64,000 bases of DNA from Paracoccus sanguinis (GTDB taxonomy: Bacteria > Pseudomonadota > Alphaproteobacteria > Rhodobacterales > Rhodobacteraceae), in assembly GCF_900106665.1 (NCBI RefSeq), contig NZ_FNNA01000007.1, forward strand, positions 50,813 through 114,812. Reading direction: 5' to 3'. The position numbers were made by a program, and so were the translations under genes. Shown one piece after another: positions 20,238-29,267 of this stretch (position 1 is its first letter; the number at the start of each line of letters is the position of its first letter). The notes under the pieces are model-generated. The model was not told where the DNA came from and made no database searches. It saw nothing but the letters and a program-made list of their open reading frames with translations.

Positions 20238-20870
20238 ATGCGCCTTGCCCCTGCTTCTGCCCTCGCGCTCTCGCTCGGCCTGTCGCTGCTCGGCGGCCCG
20301 GCCGCGGCGACGCCGGAATACGTGCTGCCGACGCTCTTCGACGTGACCGGGGTGGCGGCGGGCGACAAGCTCAACATCCGCGAGGCGCCGAGCGCGCAGG
20401 CGCGGATCATCGGCACGCTGCCCGCCGACGCCAAAGGGGTCGAGGTGGTGGCCGAGCGCGCCGGCTGGGCGCAGGTCAACACCGCCGAGCGGGCGGGCTG
20501 GGTCAAGTCCCGCTACCTCGCCTATCGGACCGACGTCTGGCTGCCGGGCGGGCTGCCGGCGGGGCTGAACTGCCTCGGGACCGAGCCATTCTGGTCCGTG
20601 CGGCAGGTCGGGCCGCAGGTGGTCTATGAGACGCCCGAGGGCGCCCGCGCGATGGAGCGGCGCGTGGTGCTGGACGACGGCCTGCCCCGCAGCCCGGCGC
20701 GGGCGGTGATCGCCGGGGACGGGCAGGGGCGGATGACGGCGGTGATCCAGCCTGCGCAGTGCAGCGACGGGATGTCGGACCGGGTCTACGGGCTGTCGGC
20801 GGTGCTGGTCTTCGACGGCGCCGGGCAGCCGAGCCGGATGCAGACCGGCTGCTGCCGGCTGGCGCCCTGA
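20238..20870 (+). CDS. secreted SH3-domain protein
   Basis: A 210-residue exported protein. A signal peptide (residues ~1-23, ending GGPAAATP) is followed by a bacterial SH3 domain (DKLNIREAPSAQARIIGTLPAD..VEVV..RAGWAQVNTAERAGWVKSRYL). The C-terminal domain (NCLGTEPFWSV..., Cys in CSDGMSDRVYGLSAVLVF, then CC near the end) resembles the uncharacterised domain of COG3650-type lipoproteins. Likely a periplasmic wall-associated protein; function not known. ATG at 20238 was chosen because the signal peptide starts there. It is convergent with the SDR gene. Confidence 0.8.
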   Translation: MRLAPASALALSLGLSLLGGPAAATPEYVLPTLFDVTGVAAGDKLNIREAPSAQARIIGTLPADAKGVEVVAERAGWAQVNTAERAGWVKSRYLAYRTDVWLPGGLPAGLNCLGTEPFWSVRQVGPQVVYETPEGARAMERRVVLDDGLPRSPARAVIAGDGQGRMTAVIQPAQCSDGMSDRVYGLSAVLVFDGAGQPSRMQTGCCRLAP

Positions 20871-20877
20871 GCTGCGA

Positions 20878-20897
20878 CGCGGCCGGCGAGGGCCGCG
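20878..20897. terminator. hairpin between convergent genes
   Basis: A perfect 7-bp stem CGCGGCC / GGCCGCG with a 6-nt loop in the 36-bp gap between the SH3-domain gene and the SDR gene; no T-tract on either side. Confidence 0.4.
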
Positions 20898-20906
20898 ACG
20901 GCGGCC

Positions 20907-21758
20907 TCAGCCCTCGGCGGCGAGCAGCGCCTTGAGGCCGCTGCGATAGTCCGGGTGGCGCAGCTGCACCCCTAGCTCGCGCTTGATGCGGTCGTTGGCC
21001 ACCCGCTTGCTCTCGGCATAGAAGCTGCGCGCCATCGGGGTCATCTCGGCGGTGGCGTAGTCCTCGGCCGGGGGGACCGGCACGCCGAGCAGTTCGGCGG
21101 CGTGGGCGATCACCACCTCGGGCGGGGCCGGGTCGTCGTCGCAGAGGTTGTAGATCGCGCCCGGGTTCGGCCGCGCGATCGAGGCCGCGAGGGTCTGGGC
21201 GATGTCCTCGGCATGGATGCGCGAGAACACCTGGCCGGGCTTGACGATGCGCCGGGCGGTGCCCTCGCGCAGCTTCTGGAACGGGCCGCGGCCGGGGCCG
21301 TAGATCCCGGCGAGGCGGAAGATGTGCAGCGACCGCCCGTGGGCGGTGGCCAGCGCCTGCCACGCGGCCTCGGCGGCGACGCGCTGCTGGCCGCGGCGGG
21401 TGGCGGGGGTGAGGGGGGTGGTCTCGTCCACCCAGCCGCCCTGGTGGTCGCCATAGACCCCGGTGGTCGAGAGATAGCCGAGCCAGCGGGCCGGGGCGGC
21501 CGCCAGCGCGTCGGCGAAGTCGCGCAGCGCCGGGTCGCCCTCGGCGTCGGGACCAGCGCTGATGAGGATGGCGTCGGCGCGGGCGATCTCGGCGCGGATG
21601 GCGGGCTCATCGCCCGGCCAGCGCAGCGGGGTCGCGCCGGCGTCCGCCACGCGGGCGGGGTCGTCGCGGGTGGTGCCGGTGACGGCCCAGCCCTGCGGGA
21701 CCAGCAGCCGGGTCAGGAACCCGGCCGAATAGCCGTGCCCGAGGACCACGAGCCTCAT
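20907..21758 (-). CDS. SDR-family NAD(P)-binding protein (YeeZ-like)
   Basis: A 283-residue extended-type short-chain dehydrogenase/epimerase relative. The N-terminal Rossmann strand reads [16 protein letters not shown], a GxGxxxx variant of the nucleotide loop, followed by [25 protein letters not shown] gives the catalytic Thr/Tyr neighbourhood, and [13 protein letters not shown] and [10 protein letters not shown] are typical of the epimerase family. No substrate can be assigned. Its first codon overlaps the stop of the flavin oxidoreductase gene (ATGA), so both are co-translated. Confidence 0.88.
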   Translation of the reverse strand: MRLVVLGHGYSAGFLTRLLVPQGWAVTGTTRDDPARVADAGATPLRWPGDEPAIRAEIARADAILISAGPDAEGDPALRDFADALAAAPARWLGYLSTTGVYGDHQGGWVDETTPLTPATRRGQQRVAAEAAWQALATAHGRSLHIFRLAGIYGPGRGPFQKLREGTARRIVKPGQVFSRIHAEDIAQTLAASIARPNPGAIYNLCDDDPAPPEVVIAHAAELLGVPVPPAEDYATAEMTPMARSFYAESKRVANDRIKRELGVQLRHPDYRSGLKALLAAEG

Positions 21759-22744
21759 GGACGGGACAGGCCCATCACCTCGGCGCCGATGGCGAAGGAC
21801 CGCAGCCGCGCCTCGGGGTCCCAGATGTTGCCGGTCAGGATCAGCTCGTCGGGCTGGTAGCGGGCGACCAGCGCATCGAGCTGCGCCTTGACCGCCTCGG
21901 GCCCGCCCACGGCCGAGACGCTGAGCAGGCTGTCCACCATCGGCTGGAACTGCGGCGGCACCACGCTGTCGAGGTCATCGACGGGGGGCGGCAGCTTGCC
22001 GGGGGTGCCGGCGCGCAGGCGATAGAAGCTCTGCTGCTGGCTGGTCCGCAGCTTGCGCGCCGCGGCGTCCGTGTCGGCGGCGACCAGGTTCGCGGCCAGC
22101 ATGAAGCGCGGGCTTTGGCCCCAGGGGCCGGGCTCGAAGCGGGTGCGGTAAAGCCGCAGGGCCTCGTCGAGGTCGTTCGGCGCGAAGTGGCTGGCGAAGG
22201 CGTAGGGCAGGCCGAGCGCCGCGGCGAGGCTCGCCCCGTAGAGCGACGAGCCGAGGATCCAGACCGGCACGTTGGTGCCCTGCCCAGGGTGGGCGGCGAC
22301 GGGGGCGCCGGGACGCTCGGGGCCGAGATAGGAGAGCAGCTCCACCACGTCGTTCGGAAAGTCGTCGTTGCGGCTCATCCCGCGACGCAGGGCGCGCATC
22401 ACCGCCCCGTCGCCGCCCGGCGCGCGGCCGAGCCCGAGGTCGATGCGCGGGCCGTGGATCGTGGCGAGGGTGCCGAACGCCTCGGCCACCGCGAGGGGGG
22501 CGTGGTTCGGCAGCATGATCCCGCCGGCGCCGACGCGGATGCGCTTGGTGTGGTCGGCAATGTGGCCGATCAGCACGGCGGTGGCGGCGCTGGCGATGCC
22601 GGGCAGGTTGTGGTGCTCGGCCAGCCAGTAGCGGGCGTAGCCTTGCGTTTCGGCGGCCTGGGCCAGCGCGATGCTGCTGGCGATGGCGGCGCGCGCGTCC
22701 GACCCCTGGGGGACCGGCGCGAGGTCGAGAATCGAGATGTCCAT
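21755..22744 (-). CDS. LLM-class (luciferase-like) flavin-dependent oxidoreductase
   Basis: A 329-residue luciferase-like monooxygenase of the single-component MsnO8/YhbW type. It opens [12 protein letters not shown], has RYWLAEHHN (~45-53), [55 protein letters not shown] and [13 protein letters not shown], all typical of this family, which uses FMNH2 and oxygen. The substrate is unknown. No strong ribosome site precedes the ATG at 22744, but conservation begins there. Confidence 0.93.
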   Translation of the reverse strand: MDISILDLAPVPQGSDARAAIASSIALAQAAETQGYARYWLAEHHNLPGIASAATAVLIGHIADHTKRIRVGAGGIMLPNHAPLAVAEAFGTLATIHGPRIDLGLGRAPGGDGAVMRALRRGMSRNDDFPNDVVELLSYLGPERPGAPVAAHPGQGTNVPVWILGSSLYGASLAAALGLPYAFASHFAPNDLDEALRLYRTRFEPGPWGQSPRFMLAANLVAADTDAAARKLRTSQQQSFYRLRAGTPGKLPPPVDDLDSVVPPQFQPMVDSLLSVSAVGGPEAVKAQLDALVARYQPDELILTGNIWDPEARLRSFAIGAEVMGLSRP

Positions 22745-22860
22745 GCCGCAGAGATAGGGGCCGGGCCGGGGCCTTGCCAGAGGCGCCGGCGGCTGACGTC
22801 GGGTTGCCCGAGGCCGGGCGATCCGCGGGTGCAGGACCGGCAAAGCGCCTGAGCGCCCGG

Positions 22861-22905
22861 CTTCTTTTTTGCCCAAATATCCCGGGGTCCGGGGCAGCAC
22901 CCCGG
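22861..22905 (+). repeat. interspersed intergenic element, copy b
   Basis: Reads CTTCTTTTTTGCCC, AAATATCC, CGGGGTCCGGGG, then a perfect hairpin CCGGGG-CAGCA-CCCCGG (22889-22905). It lies in the 269-bp divergent spacer upstream of both the flavin oxidoreductase and the MliC-like gene. The layout matches copy d closely. Confidence 0.6.
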
Positions 22906-23013
22906 CCGGCGGCGGTCACGGGCGGCACGCCGCTCGCCTCGCCCCGGCGTGATTTCCCCTCGTGGCCGCGCCGCATTACCCCTGCGGACGCCCCCCGGAA
23001 GGAGAAACCGCAC

Positions 23014-23397
23014 ATGACCCGCCTGCCCCTGCGCGCTGCCGCGCTGCTTGCCCTGCCGCTGCTCGCCCAGCTGCTGGCGGCGCCGGGTCTGGCCGAGACG
23101 CCCTCGAACCGGCCCGAGGACGGCGCGTTCACCTCGCAGGTCACGTTCCGCTGCGAGCGGGGGGCGGTGGTGCCCGTCACCTACGTGAACCTGCCGGGGG
23201 CCGAGGGCTTCGCCGTGGTCCAGATCGACGGGCAGCAGATCGCCATGAAGCAGGTCGCCTCGGGGTCGGGGCTGCGCTTCCGCTCGGTCGACGCCGAGCG
23301 GCCCTATGCGCTGCACGCCCAGTCCCGCGCGGGCACGTTCTTCTACGGCGCCGACGACAACCCGGCGACGATCCTCGGGACCTGCGAAGCCGACTGA
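23014..23397 (+). CDS. MliC-family lysozyme-inhibitor-like protein
   Basis: A 127-residue exported protein with a Sec signal peptide (residues ~1-27, LLAAPGLAET) and a small beta domain. VTFRCERGAVVPVTYVNLP, VVQIDGQQIAMKQVASGSGLRF and FFYGADDNPATILGTCEAD fit the MliC (C-type lysozyme inhibitor) pattern, with two cysteines that would form the single disulfide. There is no lipobox, so it would be a soluble periplasmic form. GGAG lies 9 nt before the ATG. AMP nucleosidase follows after 82 bp. Confidence 0.8.
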   Translation: MTRLPLRAAALLALPLLAQLLAAPGLAETPSNRPEDGAFTSQVTFRCERGAVVPVTYVNLPGAEGFAVVQIDGQQIAMKQVASGSGLRFRSVDAERPYALHAQSRAGTFFYGADDNPATILGTCEAD

Positions 23398-23479
23398 GGG
23401 CCACCGGGTTCACCTGCCGCCCGCGGCTTGCCACCGTCAGGCGGCGCGGGCAGTCTGGCCGCGCCAGAGGAGCCGCCCG

Positions 23480-24964
23480 ATGTCCCAGACCACCCGCCTG
23501 CTGCCGGTCGAAACCCCCGAGCCGGTGGAGCGCACCTATTTCGACGACCCGGTCGCGGCCGTGGACCGCCTGACCGAGCTTTACGCCCGCGCGACCGGCT
23601 GGCTCAAGGACCGCTTCGTGGACAGCATCGGCGGGGCAACCCCCGAGGCGCGGTTCCGCGCCTATTACCCCGAGCTGCGGCTGACCACGGCCAGCCACTC
23701 GCTGGGCGACTCGCGCCTGTCCTTCGGCCATGTCGCGCTGCCGGGCAGCTATGTGGCGACGATCACCCGGCCGGACCTGTTCCGCGACTATCTGATCCAG
23801 CAGATCGGCCTGCTGATCCGCAACCACCAGGTGCCGGTCGCGGTGGGCGACAGCGACACGCCGATCCCGGTGCATTTCGCCGTCGCCGCGCAGGCCGACC
23901 TGAACGTCCCGCAAGAGGGGGTGCTGACCTTCTCGCTGCGCGACGTGTTCGACGTGCCCGATCTGGACACGATGAACGACGACATCGTGAACGGCATTGC
24001 CCAGCCGGGCGCGGACGGGACGCGGCACCTCGCGCCCTTCACGGCGCAGCGGGTGGATTACTCGCTGGCGCGGCTGTCGCACTACACCGCGACCGCGCCC
24101 GAGCATTTCCAGACCTTCGTGCTCTTCACGAACTACCAGTTCTACGTGGACGAGTTCGAGGCCTTCGCCCGCCGCGCGCTGGCCAATCCGGCCTCGGGCT
24201 ACTCGGCCTTCGTGGCGCCGGGGGACCAGGTGCTCGAACGGCCCGAGGATGTGCTGGTGACCGGCACCAAGACGCCGCAGATGCCGGCCTATCACCTCAA
24301 GCGCCCGGACGGGCAGGGGATCACGCTGGTCAACATCGGCGTCGGCCCGTCGAACGCCAAGACCGCGACCGACCACATCGCCGTGCTGCGCCCGCACGCC
24401 TGGCTGATGGTCGGGCATTGCGCGGGGCTGCGCAACAGCCAGCGGCTGGGGGACTATGTGCTGGCCCACGCCTACCTGCGCGAGGATCACGTGCTGGACG
24501 ACGACCTGCCGGTGTGGGTGCCGATCCCGGCCCTGGCCGAGGTGCAGGTGGCGCTGGAAGAGGCGGTGGCCGAGATCACCCGGCTCGAGGGGTTCGAGCT
24601 CAAGCGGATCATGCGCACGGGCACCGTCGCCACCATCGACAACCGCAACTGGGAGCTGCGCGACCAGTCCGGCCCGGTGCAGCGCCTGTCGCAGTCGCGC
24701 GCCGTGGCGCTGGACATGGAAAGCGCCACCATCGCCGCCAACGGCTTCCGCTTCCGGGTGCCCTACGGCACGCTGCTCTGCGTCTCGGACCGGCCGCTGC
24801 ATGGCGAGCTGAAGCTGCCGGGGATGGCCACCGACTTCTATCGCACCCAGGTCGCGAGCCACCTGCTGATCGGCATCCGGGCGATGGAGAAGCTGCGCGA
24901 GATGCCGCTCGAGCGCATCCACTCGCGCAAGCTGCGGTCCTTCGACGAGACGGCGTTCCTCTAG
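23480..24964 (+). CDS. amn: AMP nucleosidase
   Basis: A 494-residue enzyme hydrolysing AMP to adenine and ribose-5-phosphate. The N-terminal AMNp_N domain includes YFDDPVAAVDRL, RFRAYYPELRL and VGDSDTPIPVHFAV. The C-terminal phosphorylase-fold domain includes GVGPSNAKTATDHIAVLRPHAWLMVGHCAGLR, LDMESATIAANGFRFRVPYGTLLCVSDRPLHGELK and the end IHSRKLRSFDETAFL. Length fits the family. It complements the purine nucleoside phosphorylase at 3931-4728 in purine turnover. Confidence 0.97.
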   Translation: MSQTTRLLPVETPEPVERTYFDDPVAAVDRLTELYARATGWLKDRFVDSIGGATPEARFRAYYPELRLTTASHSLGDSRLSFGHVALPGSYVATITRPDLFRDYLIQQIGLLIRNHQVPVAVGDSDTPIPVHFAVAAQADLNVPQEGVLTFSLRDVFDVPDLDTMNDDIVNGIAQPGADGTRHLAPFTAQRVDYSLARLSHYTATAPEHFQTFVLFTNYQFYVDEFEAFARRALANPASGYSAFVAPGDQVLERPEDVLVTGTKTPQMPAYHLKRPDGQGITLVNIGVGPSNAKTATDHIAVLRPHAWLMVGHCAGLRNSQRLGDYVLAHAYLREDHVLDDDLPVWVPIPALAEVQVALEEAVAEITRLEGFELKRIMRTGTVATIDNRNWELRDQSGPVQRLSQSRAVALDMESATIAANGFRFRVPYGTLLCVSDRPLHGELKLPGMATDFYRTQVASHLLIGIRAMEKLREMPLERIHSRKLRSFDETAFL

Positions 24965-25005
24965 CGCCGAGCCCCCCGCGACAACGGGTCAGCGCCGCCA
25001 GGGCG

Positions 25006-25022
25006 TTGATTTCTGGTATGAT
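25006..25022 (+). promoter_or_regulatory. extended -10 promoter candidate before the RTX gene
   Basis: TGGTATGAT gives an extended -10 element (TATGAT at 25017-25022), 37 bp before the RTX protein ATG. No -35 match is present at the right distance. Confidence 0.35.
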
Positions 25023-25058
25023 ACGCTCCCCGAACGGACGGGCGGAAGGGAGCGTGAC

Positions 25059-26381
25059 ATGGCGACACTGCAACTTGACCTCGCTGGCGATTTCTCGGTC
25101 GGCCACCTCGACCAGCTTCTGGCGACGACGCTGACGGCGCCGTCCGAGACGGCGATGATCCACCAGGACGGCGGCGCGACGACGACCTTTTCGGGCAGCT
25201 TCAACAACGAGGGGCATTACCCCGACTGGACCGGCACCGTCTCGGCCGTGCTGCACGCGCGGGACGGGGTGCGCGCGCTGTGGATGGAAGGGCTGAACGT
25301 GGCCTATCCCTCGGTGCTGACGGGGTTCGACTATGCCCGGTTCTTCATCGACGCGCTCGAGTATCAGGATACCATCTATGGCAGCGCGGGCGCCGACTGG
25401 CTGAACGGCTTTGCCGACAATGACCGGATCTGGGGCGGGGCGGGCCACGACACGATCGAGGGCGGCGCGGGCAACGACACGATCGACGGGGAGTCGGGCA
25501 ACGACCTGTTTCTGGCCGATGCGGCGGTGTCGGGGGACTGGATCGAGGGCGACGACGGCATCGACACGCTGAGCTATGCCGGGATCACCGGGGCGGTGAC
25601 GCTGAACCTCGGGCTGACCGGGGCGCAGAACGTCGAGGGCGGCCGGGTCGCGGGGGTCGAGAACCTGATCGGCGGGACCGCGGGCGACCGGCTGAGCGGC
25701 AGCGCGGTGGCCAACCGGATCGAGGGCGGGCTGGGCCACGACCTGCTGAGCGGGCTCGCCGGCGCCGACGAGCTGGTCGGCAACGCCGGGGACGACCGGC
25801 TGGACGGCGGGGCCGGGAACGATGTGCTGCTGGGCAGCGCGGGCCGGGACTGGGCCGTCTATGGCTCGGGCGCAAATGTCGCGGTGGTGCTGTCGGCGGT
25901 CGCGGCCCAGCAGACCGGCGAGGGCGTGGACCGGCTGAGCAGCATCGAGAACCTTGCCACCGGGGCGGGGAACGACGGGCTCACCGGCTCGGCCGTGGCG
26001 AACGTGCTGGTCGCGGGCGCGGGCAGCGACGTGCTGGTGGGCGCCGGCGGCGACGACACGCTGTCGGGCGAGGCGGGGCTCGACCGGCTGTTCGGCAACG
26101 AGGGCGCCGACTGGCTGGCGGGCGGGACCGGCAACGACGTGCTGGCCGGCGGCGCGGGGGCGGACCGCTTCGTCTTCCTGCCGGGCGACGGCGCCGACCG
26201 GGTCGCGGATTTCGAGGACGGGCTGGACCGGCTGGTCTTCGACGCGCCCGGCCCCGGGCCGGCGGCGTTTCAGGTCATCGACCAGGGCCCGGACGCGGTG
26301 GTCGTCTGCCTCGGCCTGCGGGTGCTGCTCAGCGGCGTGGATCACGCGCTGATCTCGGCCGCCGACCTCGCGTTCGTCTGA
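25059..26381 (+). CDS. RTX-repeat calcium-binding protein
   Basis: A 440-residue protein with no classical signal peptide. Residues ~1-105 form an unassigned N-terminal domain. The rest contains three blocks of GGxGxDxLx-type nonapeptides (from about GSAGADWLNGFADNDRIWGG to GGTGNDVLAGGAGADRFVF), interrupted by non-repeat strands (TLSYAGITGAVTLNL; AVYGSGANVAVVL). The end DFEDGLDRLVFDAP... is the usual C-terminal part recognised by type I secretion. A GGGAG site lies 6-7 nt before the ATG. No HlyB/HlyD/TolC genes are nearby, so export would depend on a system elsewhere. No catalytic domain is recognised. Confidence 0.85.
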   Translation: MATLQLDLAGDFSVGHLDQLLATTLTAPSETAMIHQDGGATTTFSGSFNNEGHYPDWTGTVSAVLHARDGVRALWMEGLNVAYPSVLTGFDYARFFIDALEYQDTIYGSAGADWLNGFADNDRIWGGAGHDTIEGGAGNDTIDGESGNDLFLADAAVSGDWIEGDDGIDTLSYAGITGAVTLNLGLTGAQNVEGGRVAGVENLIGGTAGDRLSGSAVANRIEGGLGHDLLSGLAGADELVGNAGDDRLDGGAGNDVLLGSAGRDWAVYGSGANVAVVLSAVAAQQTGEGVDRLSSIENLATGAGNDGLTGSAVANVLVAGAGSDVLVGAGGDDTLSGEAGLDRLFGNEGADWLAGGTGNDVLAGGAGADRFVFLPGDGADRVADFEDGLDRLVFDAPGPGPAAFQVIDQGPDAVVVCLGLRVLLSGVDHALISAADLAFV

Positions 26382-26437
26382 GACGGCCGGGACGGTCGCG
26401 GTAGGGGCGACGGGGGAAGGGTGCGGCGGCGCGATCC

Positions 26438-26456
26438 GGCCCCCGCCCGCGGGGCC
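26438..26456 (+). terminator. weak hairpin after the RTX gene
   Basis: GGCCCC, a 7-nt loop and GGGGCC, about 55 bp after the stop codon, without a T-tract. Just beyond, GCTCTTTTTTGCCG-TATCCC (26477-26496) resembles a degraded copy of the interspersed element core. Confidence 0.3.
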
Positions 26457-26528
26457 TCTCTGGCGTCGCTCCCCCGGCTCTTTTTTGCCGTATCCCGCGC
26501 CCGTGCCCGATTGCGACATCAAAAGGGC

Positions 26529-26557
26529 TTGAAATGCAGGGTGAAACCGGCTGTAGC
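26529..26557 (+). promoter_or_regulatory. promoter candidate of the HU gene
   Basis: TTGAAA (26529-26534), a 17-bp spacer and TGTAGC (26552-26557), about 55 bp before the HU start codon. The -35 match is 5/6 and the -10 match partial. Confidence 0.45.
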
Positions 26558-26611
26558 AGTCGCATTGCCAGCGCGACTGGCACGGAAAACCGACAGACGA
26601 GGAGACAGGCC

Positions 26612-26911
26612 ATGGCGAAAGCCCCGGCGAAGCCGATGACCAAGACGCAACTCGTGGCTGCACTGGCCGATGAGATGGGCAGCGACAAGAAATCCGCGAC
26701 GGCTGCTCTGGACGCGATTTCGGCGGTCGTCAGCCGCACCGTCGCCGAAGGCGGCGCCCTGACCCTGCCGGGGATCGGCAAGGTCGGCGTGCGCGCCCGC
26801 CCCGAGCGCCAGGTCCGCAACCCGCAGACCCAGGAAATGATGACCAAGCCGGCCGACAAGGTGGTCAAGATCACCATCGCCAAGGCGCTGAAGGACAGCG
26901 TCAACGCCTGA
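26612..26911 (+). CDS. HU-family nucleoid protein
   Basis: A 99-residue histone-like DNA-binding protein. The usual HU start is preceded by a short AKAPAKP leader. TKTQLVAALADEMGSDKKSATAALDAISAVV is the helical body, LPGIGKVGVRARPERQVRNPQTQE the beta-arm region with the RNP tip, and VVKITIAKALKDSV the end. GGAG sits 7 nt upstream of the ATG and an intrinsic terminator follows. The N-terminal extension makes it slightly longer than classical HU. Confidence 0.95.
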   Translation: MAKAPAKPMTKTQLVAALADEMGSDKKSATAALDAISAVVSRTVAEGGALTLPGIGKVGVRARPERQVRNPQTQEMMTKPADKVVKITIAKALKDSVNA

Positions 26912-26936
26912 TCGGGCGTGACGGCTGCAAGGTTCG

Positions 26937-26967
26937 AAAGGGGGTCGCTGGCATCGCGGCCCCCTTT
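26937..26967 (+). terminator. intrinsic terminator after the HU gene
   Basis: A 12-bp stem AAAGGGGGTCGC / GCGGCCCCCTTT (one T-G wobble) with a 7-nt loop ends in CCTTTCTC, 25 bp after the HU stop codon. Confidence 0.75.
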
Positions 26968-26993
26968 CTCGATCTGCGAAAGGGACTGCCGGC

Positions 26994-28310
26994 ATGACCC
27001 GGACCGTTGACGATGCGCTGGCCGAGGCCGGCGCGGGACGCTTTCAGCTTCGGCTGATGGGAATTTTCGGCCTCGTGTGGGCCGCCGACGCGATGCAGGT
27101 GATCGCGGTCGGCTTTGCGGCGCCCTCGATCGCCAAGCATTTCGGCGTCGAGATGAAGGTCGCGCTGCAGACCGGCACCCTGTTCTTCCTGGGGATGTTC
27201 GTCGGCGCCTTCCTGTTCGGGCGGCTGGCCGACCGGATCGGGCGGCGCAACGTGCTGCTGGCGACGGTGACGGCGGATGCGGTGTTCGGCATCGCCTCGA
27301 TCTTCGCGCCGAGCTTCGGCTGGCTGCTGGCGCTGCGCTTCCTGACCGGCGCCGCGGTGGGCGGCACGCTGCCGGTCGACTACGCCATGATGGCCGAGTT
27401 CCTGCCGCCGAAGAACCGCGGCCGCTGGCTCGTCTGGCTCGAGGGGTTCTGGGCGGTCGGCACGCTGGTCGTGGCGCTGACCGCGTGGTGGGCGGCGAGT
27501 GCCGGGATCGCGGCGCCGTGGAAGCTGATCTACCTCGTCGCGGCGCTGCCGGCCTGCCTGGGCATCTTCCTGCGGCTCTGGGTGCCGGAATCGCCCATGT
27601 TCCTGCTGCGCCGCGACCGCGAGCCCGAGGCGCGCGCCATCGTCAACCGCATCCGCCGGGTGAACGGCACCGCGCCGCTGGCCGAGGCCGAGCGGCTGGT
27701 GATCCCGCCGACCGCGCCGACCCCGCAGGGGGGCATCTTCGCCCCGGCGCTGGCGCGCACCACGGTCGCCGTGCTGGCGGTGTGGTTCCTCGTCTCGCTC
27801 AGCTACTACGGCGTCTTCGTCTGGCTGCCGGGCAAGCTCGCCGCCGGCGGCTTCGGCTTCGTCAAGGGCTACAGCTTCCTCGTCTGGCTGGCGCTCGCGC
27901 AACTGCCGGGCTACGCGCTCGCCGCCTGGGGGGTCGAGACGCTGGGCCGCAAGACGACGCTCAGGGTGTTCCTGATGCTGTCGGCGGCGGGGTGTCTGCT
28001 CTTCGTCACCGCCGGGTCGGGGACGATGGTGGGCGCGGCGCTGCTGCTGATGAGCTTTGCGCTCTTGGGGACCTGGGGCGCGCTCTATGCGCTGACGCCC
28101 GAGCTTTACCCGACGACGCTGCGCGCGACCGGCATGGGCACGGCGGGCGCGGTGGCGCGGCTGGGGGGCCTTGCCGCGCCGTCGGTCATGGCGGCGCTCG
28201 CCACGCGCGACTTCAACGCGATGATCGGGCTTTTTGCGGCGCTGCTGGCGCTGGCGGCGGTCGCCTCGCTGATGATCGGGCGCGAGACGCGCGACGCCTC
28301 GATCGCGTGA
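26994..28310 (+). CDS. major facilitator superfamily transporter
   Basis: A 438-residue, 12-TM MFS carrier. GRLADRIGRRNVLLA between TM2 and TM3 is the MFS signature, and the end of TM6 has LWVPESPMFLLRRDREPEARAIVNRI, the PESP loop of sugar-porter/SV2-like/aromatic-acid carriers. TPELYPTTLRATGMGTAGAVARLGGLAAP in the C-terminal half is also typical of this branch. The substrate is not assignable; niacin, aromatic acid and sugar acid carriers share these marks. It lies between the HU terminator and a perfect hairpin. Confidence 0.88.
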   Translation: MTRTVDDALAEAGAGRFQLRLMGIFGLVWAADAMQVIAVGFAAPSIAKHFGVEMKVALQTGTLFFLGMFVGAFLFGRLADRIGRRNVLLATVTADAVFGIASIFAPSFGWLLALRFLTGAAVGGTLPVDYAMMAEFLPPKNRGRWLVWLEGFWAVGTLVVALTAWWAASAGIAAPWKLIYLVAALPACLGIFLRLWVPESPMFLLRRDREPEARAIVNRIRRVNGTAPLAEAERLVIPPTAPTPQGGIFAPALARTTVAVLAVWFLVSLSYYGVFVWLPGKLAAGGFGFVKGYSFLVWLALAQLPGYALAAWGVETLGRKTTLRVFLMLSAAGCLLFVTAGSGTMVGAALLLMSFALLGTWGALYALTPELYPTTLRATGMGTAGAVARLGGLAAPSVMAALATRDFNAMIGLFAALLALAAVASLMIGRETRDASIA

Positions 28311-28331
28311 GCGGTCGAGCGGGGATCTGAG

Positions 28332-28354
28332 CCGGAAAGACGGCGTCTTTCCGG
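28332..28354. terminator. perfect hairpin between convergent MFS and truB genes
   Basis: CCGGAAAGAC-GGC-GTCTTTCCGG: a 10-bp perfect stem with a 3-nt loop in the 60-bp convergent gap. It is symmetric and could act in both directions, although no T-tract follows. Confidence 0.6.
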
Positions 28355-28370
28355 TCCAGATGCCCAGCTT

Positions 28371-29267
28371 TCAGGCGGCGAGGACGAACACCCGGCTGGG
28401 GTGGACCTCGCCGCCGAGATAGCGGCCGATGGCGATGGCGCGGCCGGCGTGGCTGACCCAGACCTCGGTGCCGTATTCGGCGTGGCCCAGCACCTGGCCG
28501 GGGTTGCCGTGGCCGAGCCGCACCGCCCCCTGCTCGGTCGCGCGCATCTCGGCCAGGTCGAGCGCGGCCTCGATGGGCTTGAGCGCGGCCTCGAGCTCCG
28601 CCTGGTTGGCGCGGTCCACGCGGTCGAAGGGGATCGCGTCCGCCACATCGAACGGCCCCGACCAGACCCGGCGCAGCGTGGCGACATGGCCGAGGCAGCC
28701 GAGCGTGCGGCCGAGGTCGCGGGCGATGCTGCGGACATAGCCGCCCTTGCCGCAGACCATGTGCAGGTCGGCACCGTCCGCGTGGGCTTCGGTGAGGGAG
28801 AGTTCCTCGACCCAGAGCGGGCGCGGGGCAAGCTCCACCGTCTCGCCCGCGCGGGCGAGGTCGTAGGCGCGGGCGCCCTCGACCCGCACGGCCGAGACGG
28901 CGGGGGGCACCTGCAGGATCTCGCCGCGGAAGGCGGGCAGCGCGGCCTCGATGGCGGCGGCCGCGGGGCGGGTGTCGGCGGTGCGGGTCACCGTGCCCGC
29001 GGCATCGTCGGTGCTGGTCTCGGCGCCCCAGGTCACGGTGAAATCATAGGCCTTGAGCGCCTCGGCGAGGTAGGGGACGGTCTTCGTCGCCTCGCCCAGC
29101 GCGACCGCCAGGAGCCCCGTCGCATCGGGGTCGAGCGTGCCGGCGTGCCCGGCCTTCTTCGCGTCCAGCGCCCAGCGCACCCGGCCCACCACATCGGTCG
29201 AGCCTACCCCCGCGGGCTTGTCCACGAGCAGCCAGCCCGAGATGTCGCGGCCCTTCTTGCGTGCCAT
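28371..29267 (-). CDS. truB: tRNA pseudouridine-55 synthase
   Basis: A 298-residue enzyme making pseudouridine 55 in the T-loop of tRNAs. The catalytic aspartate lies in [24 protein letters not shown] (~38-61), preceded by [38 protein letters not shown] and [17 protein letters not shown] are also typical. The ATG overlaps the stop of the phosphodiester-glycosidase gene by one base (TGATG), continuing the rbfA string. Confidence 0.97.
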   Translation of the reverse strand: MARKKGRDISGWLLVDKPAGVGSTDVVGRVRWALDAKKAGHAGTLDPDATGLLAVALGEATKTVPYLAEALKAYDFTVTWGAETSTDDAAGTVTRTADTRPAAAAIEAALPAFRGEILQVPPAVSAVRVEGARAYDLARAGETVELAPRPLWVEELSLTEAHADGADLHMVCGKGGYVRSIARDLGRTLGCLGHVATLRRVWSGPFDVADAIPFDRVDRANQAELEAALKPIEAALDLAEMRATEQGAVRLGHGNPGQVLGHAEYGTEVWVSHAGRAIAIGRYLGGEVHPSRVFVLAA

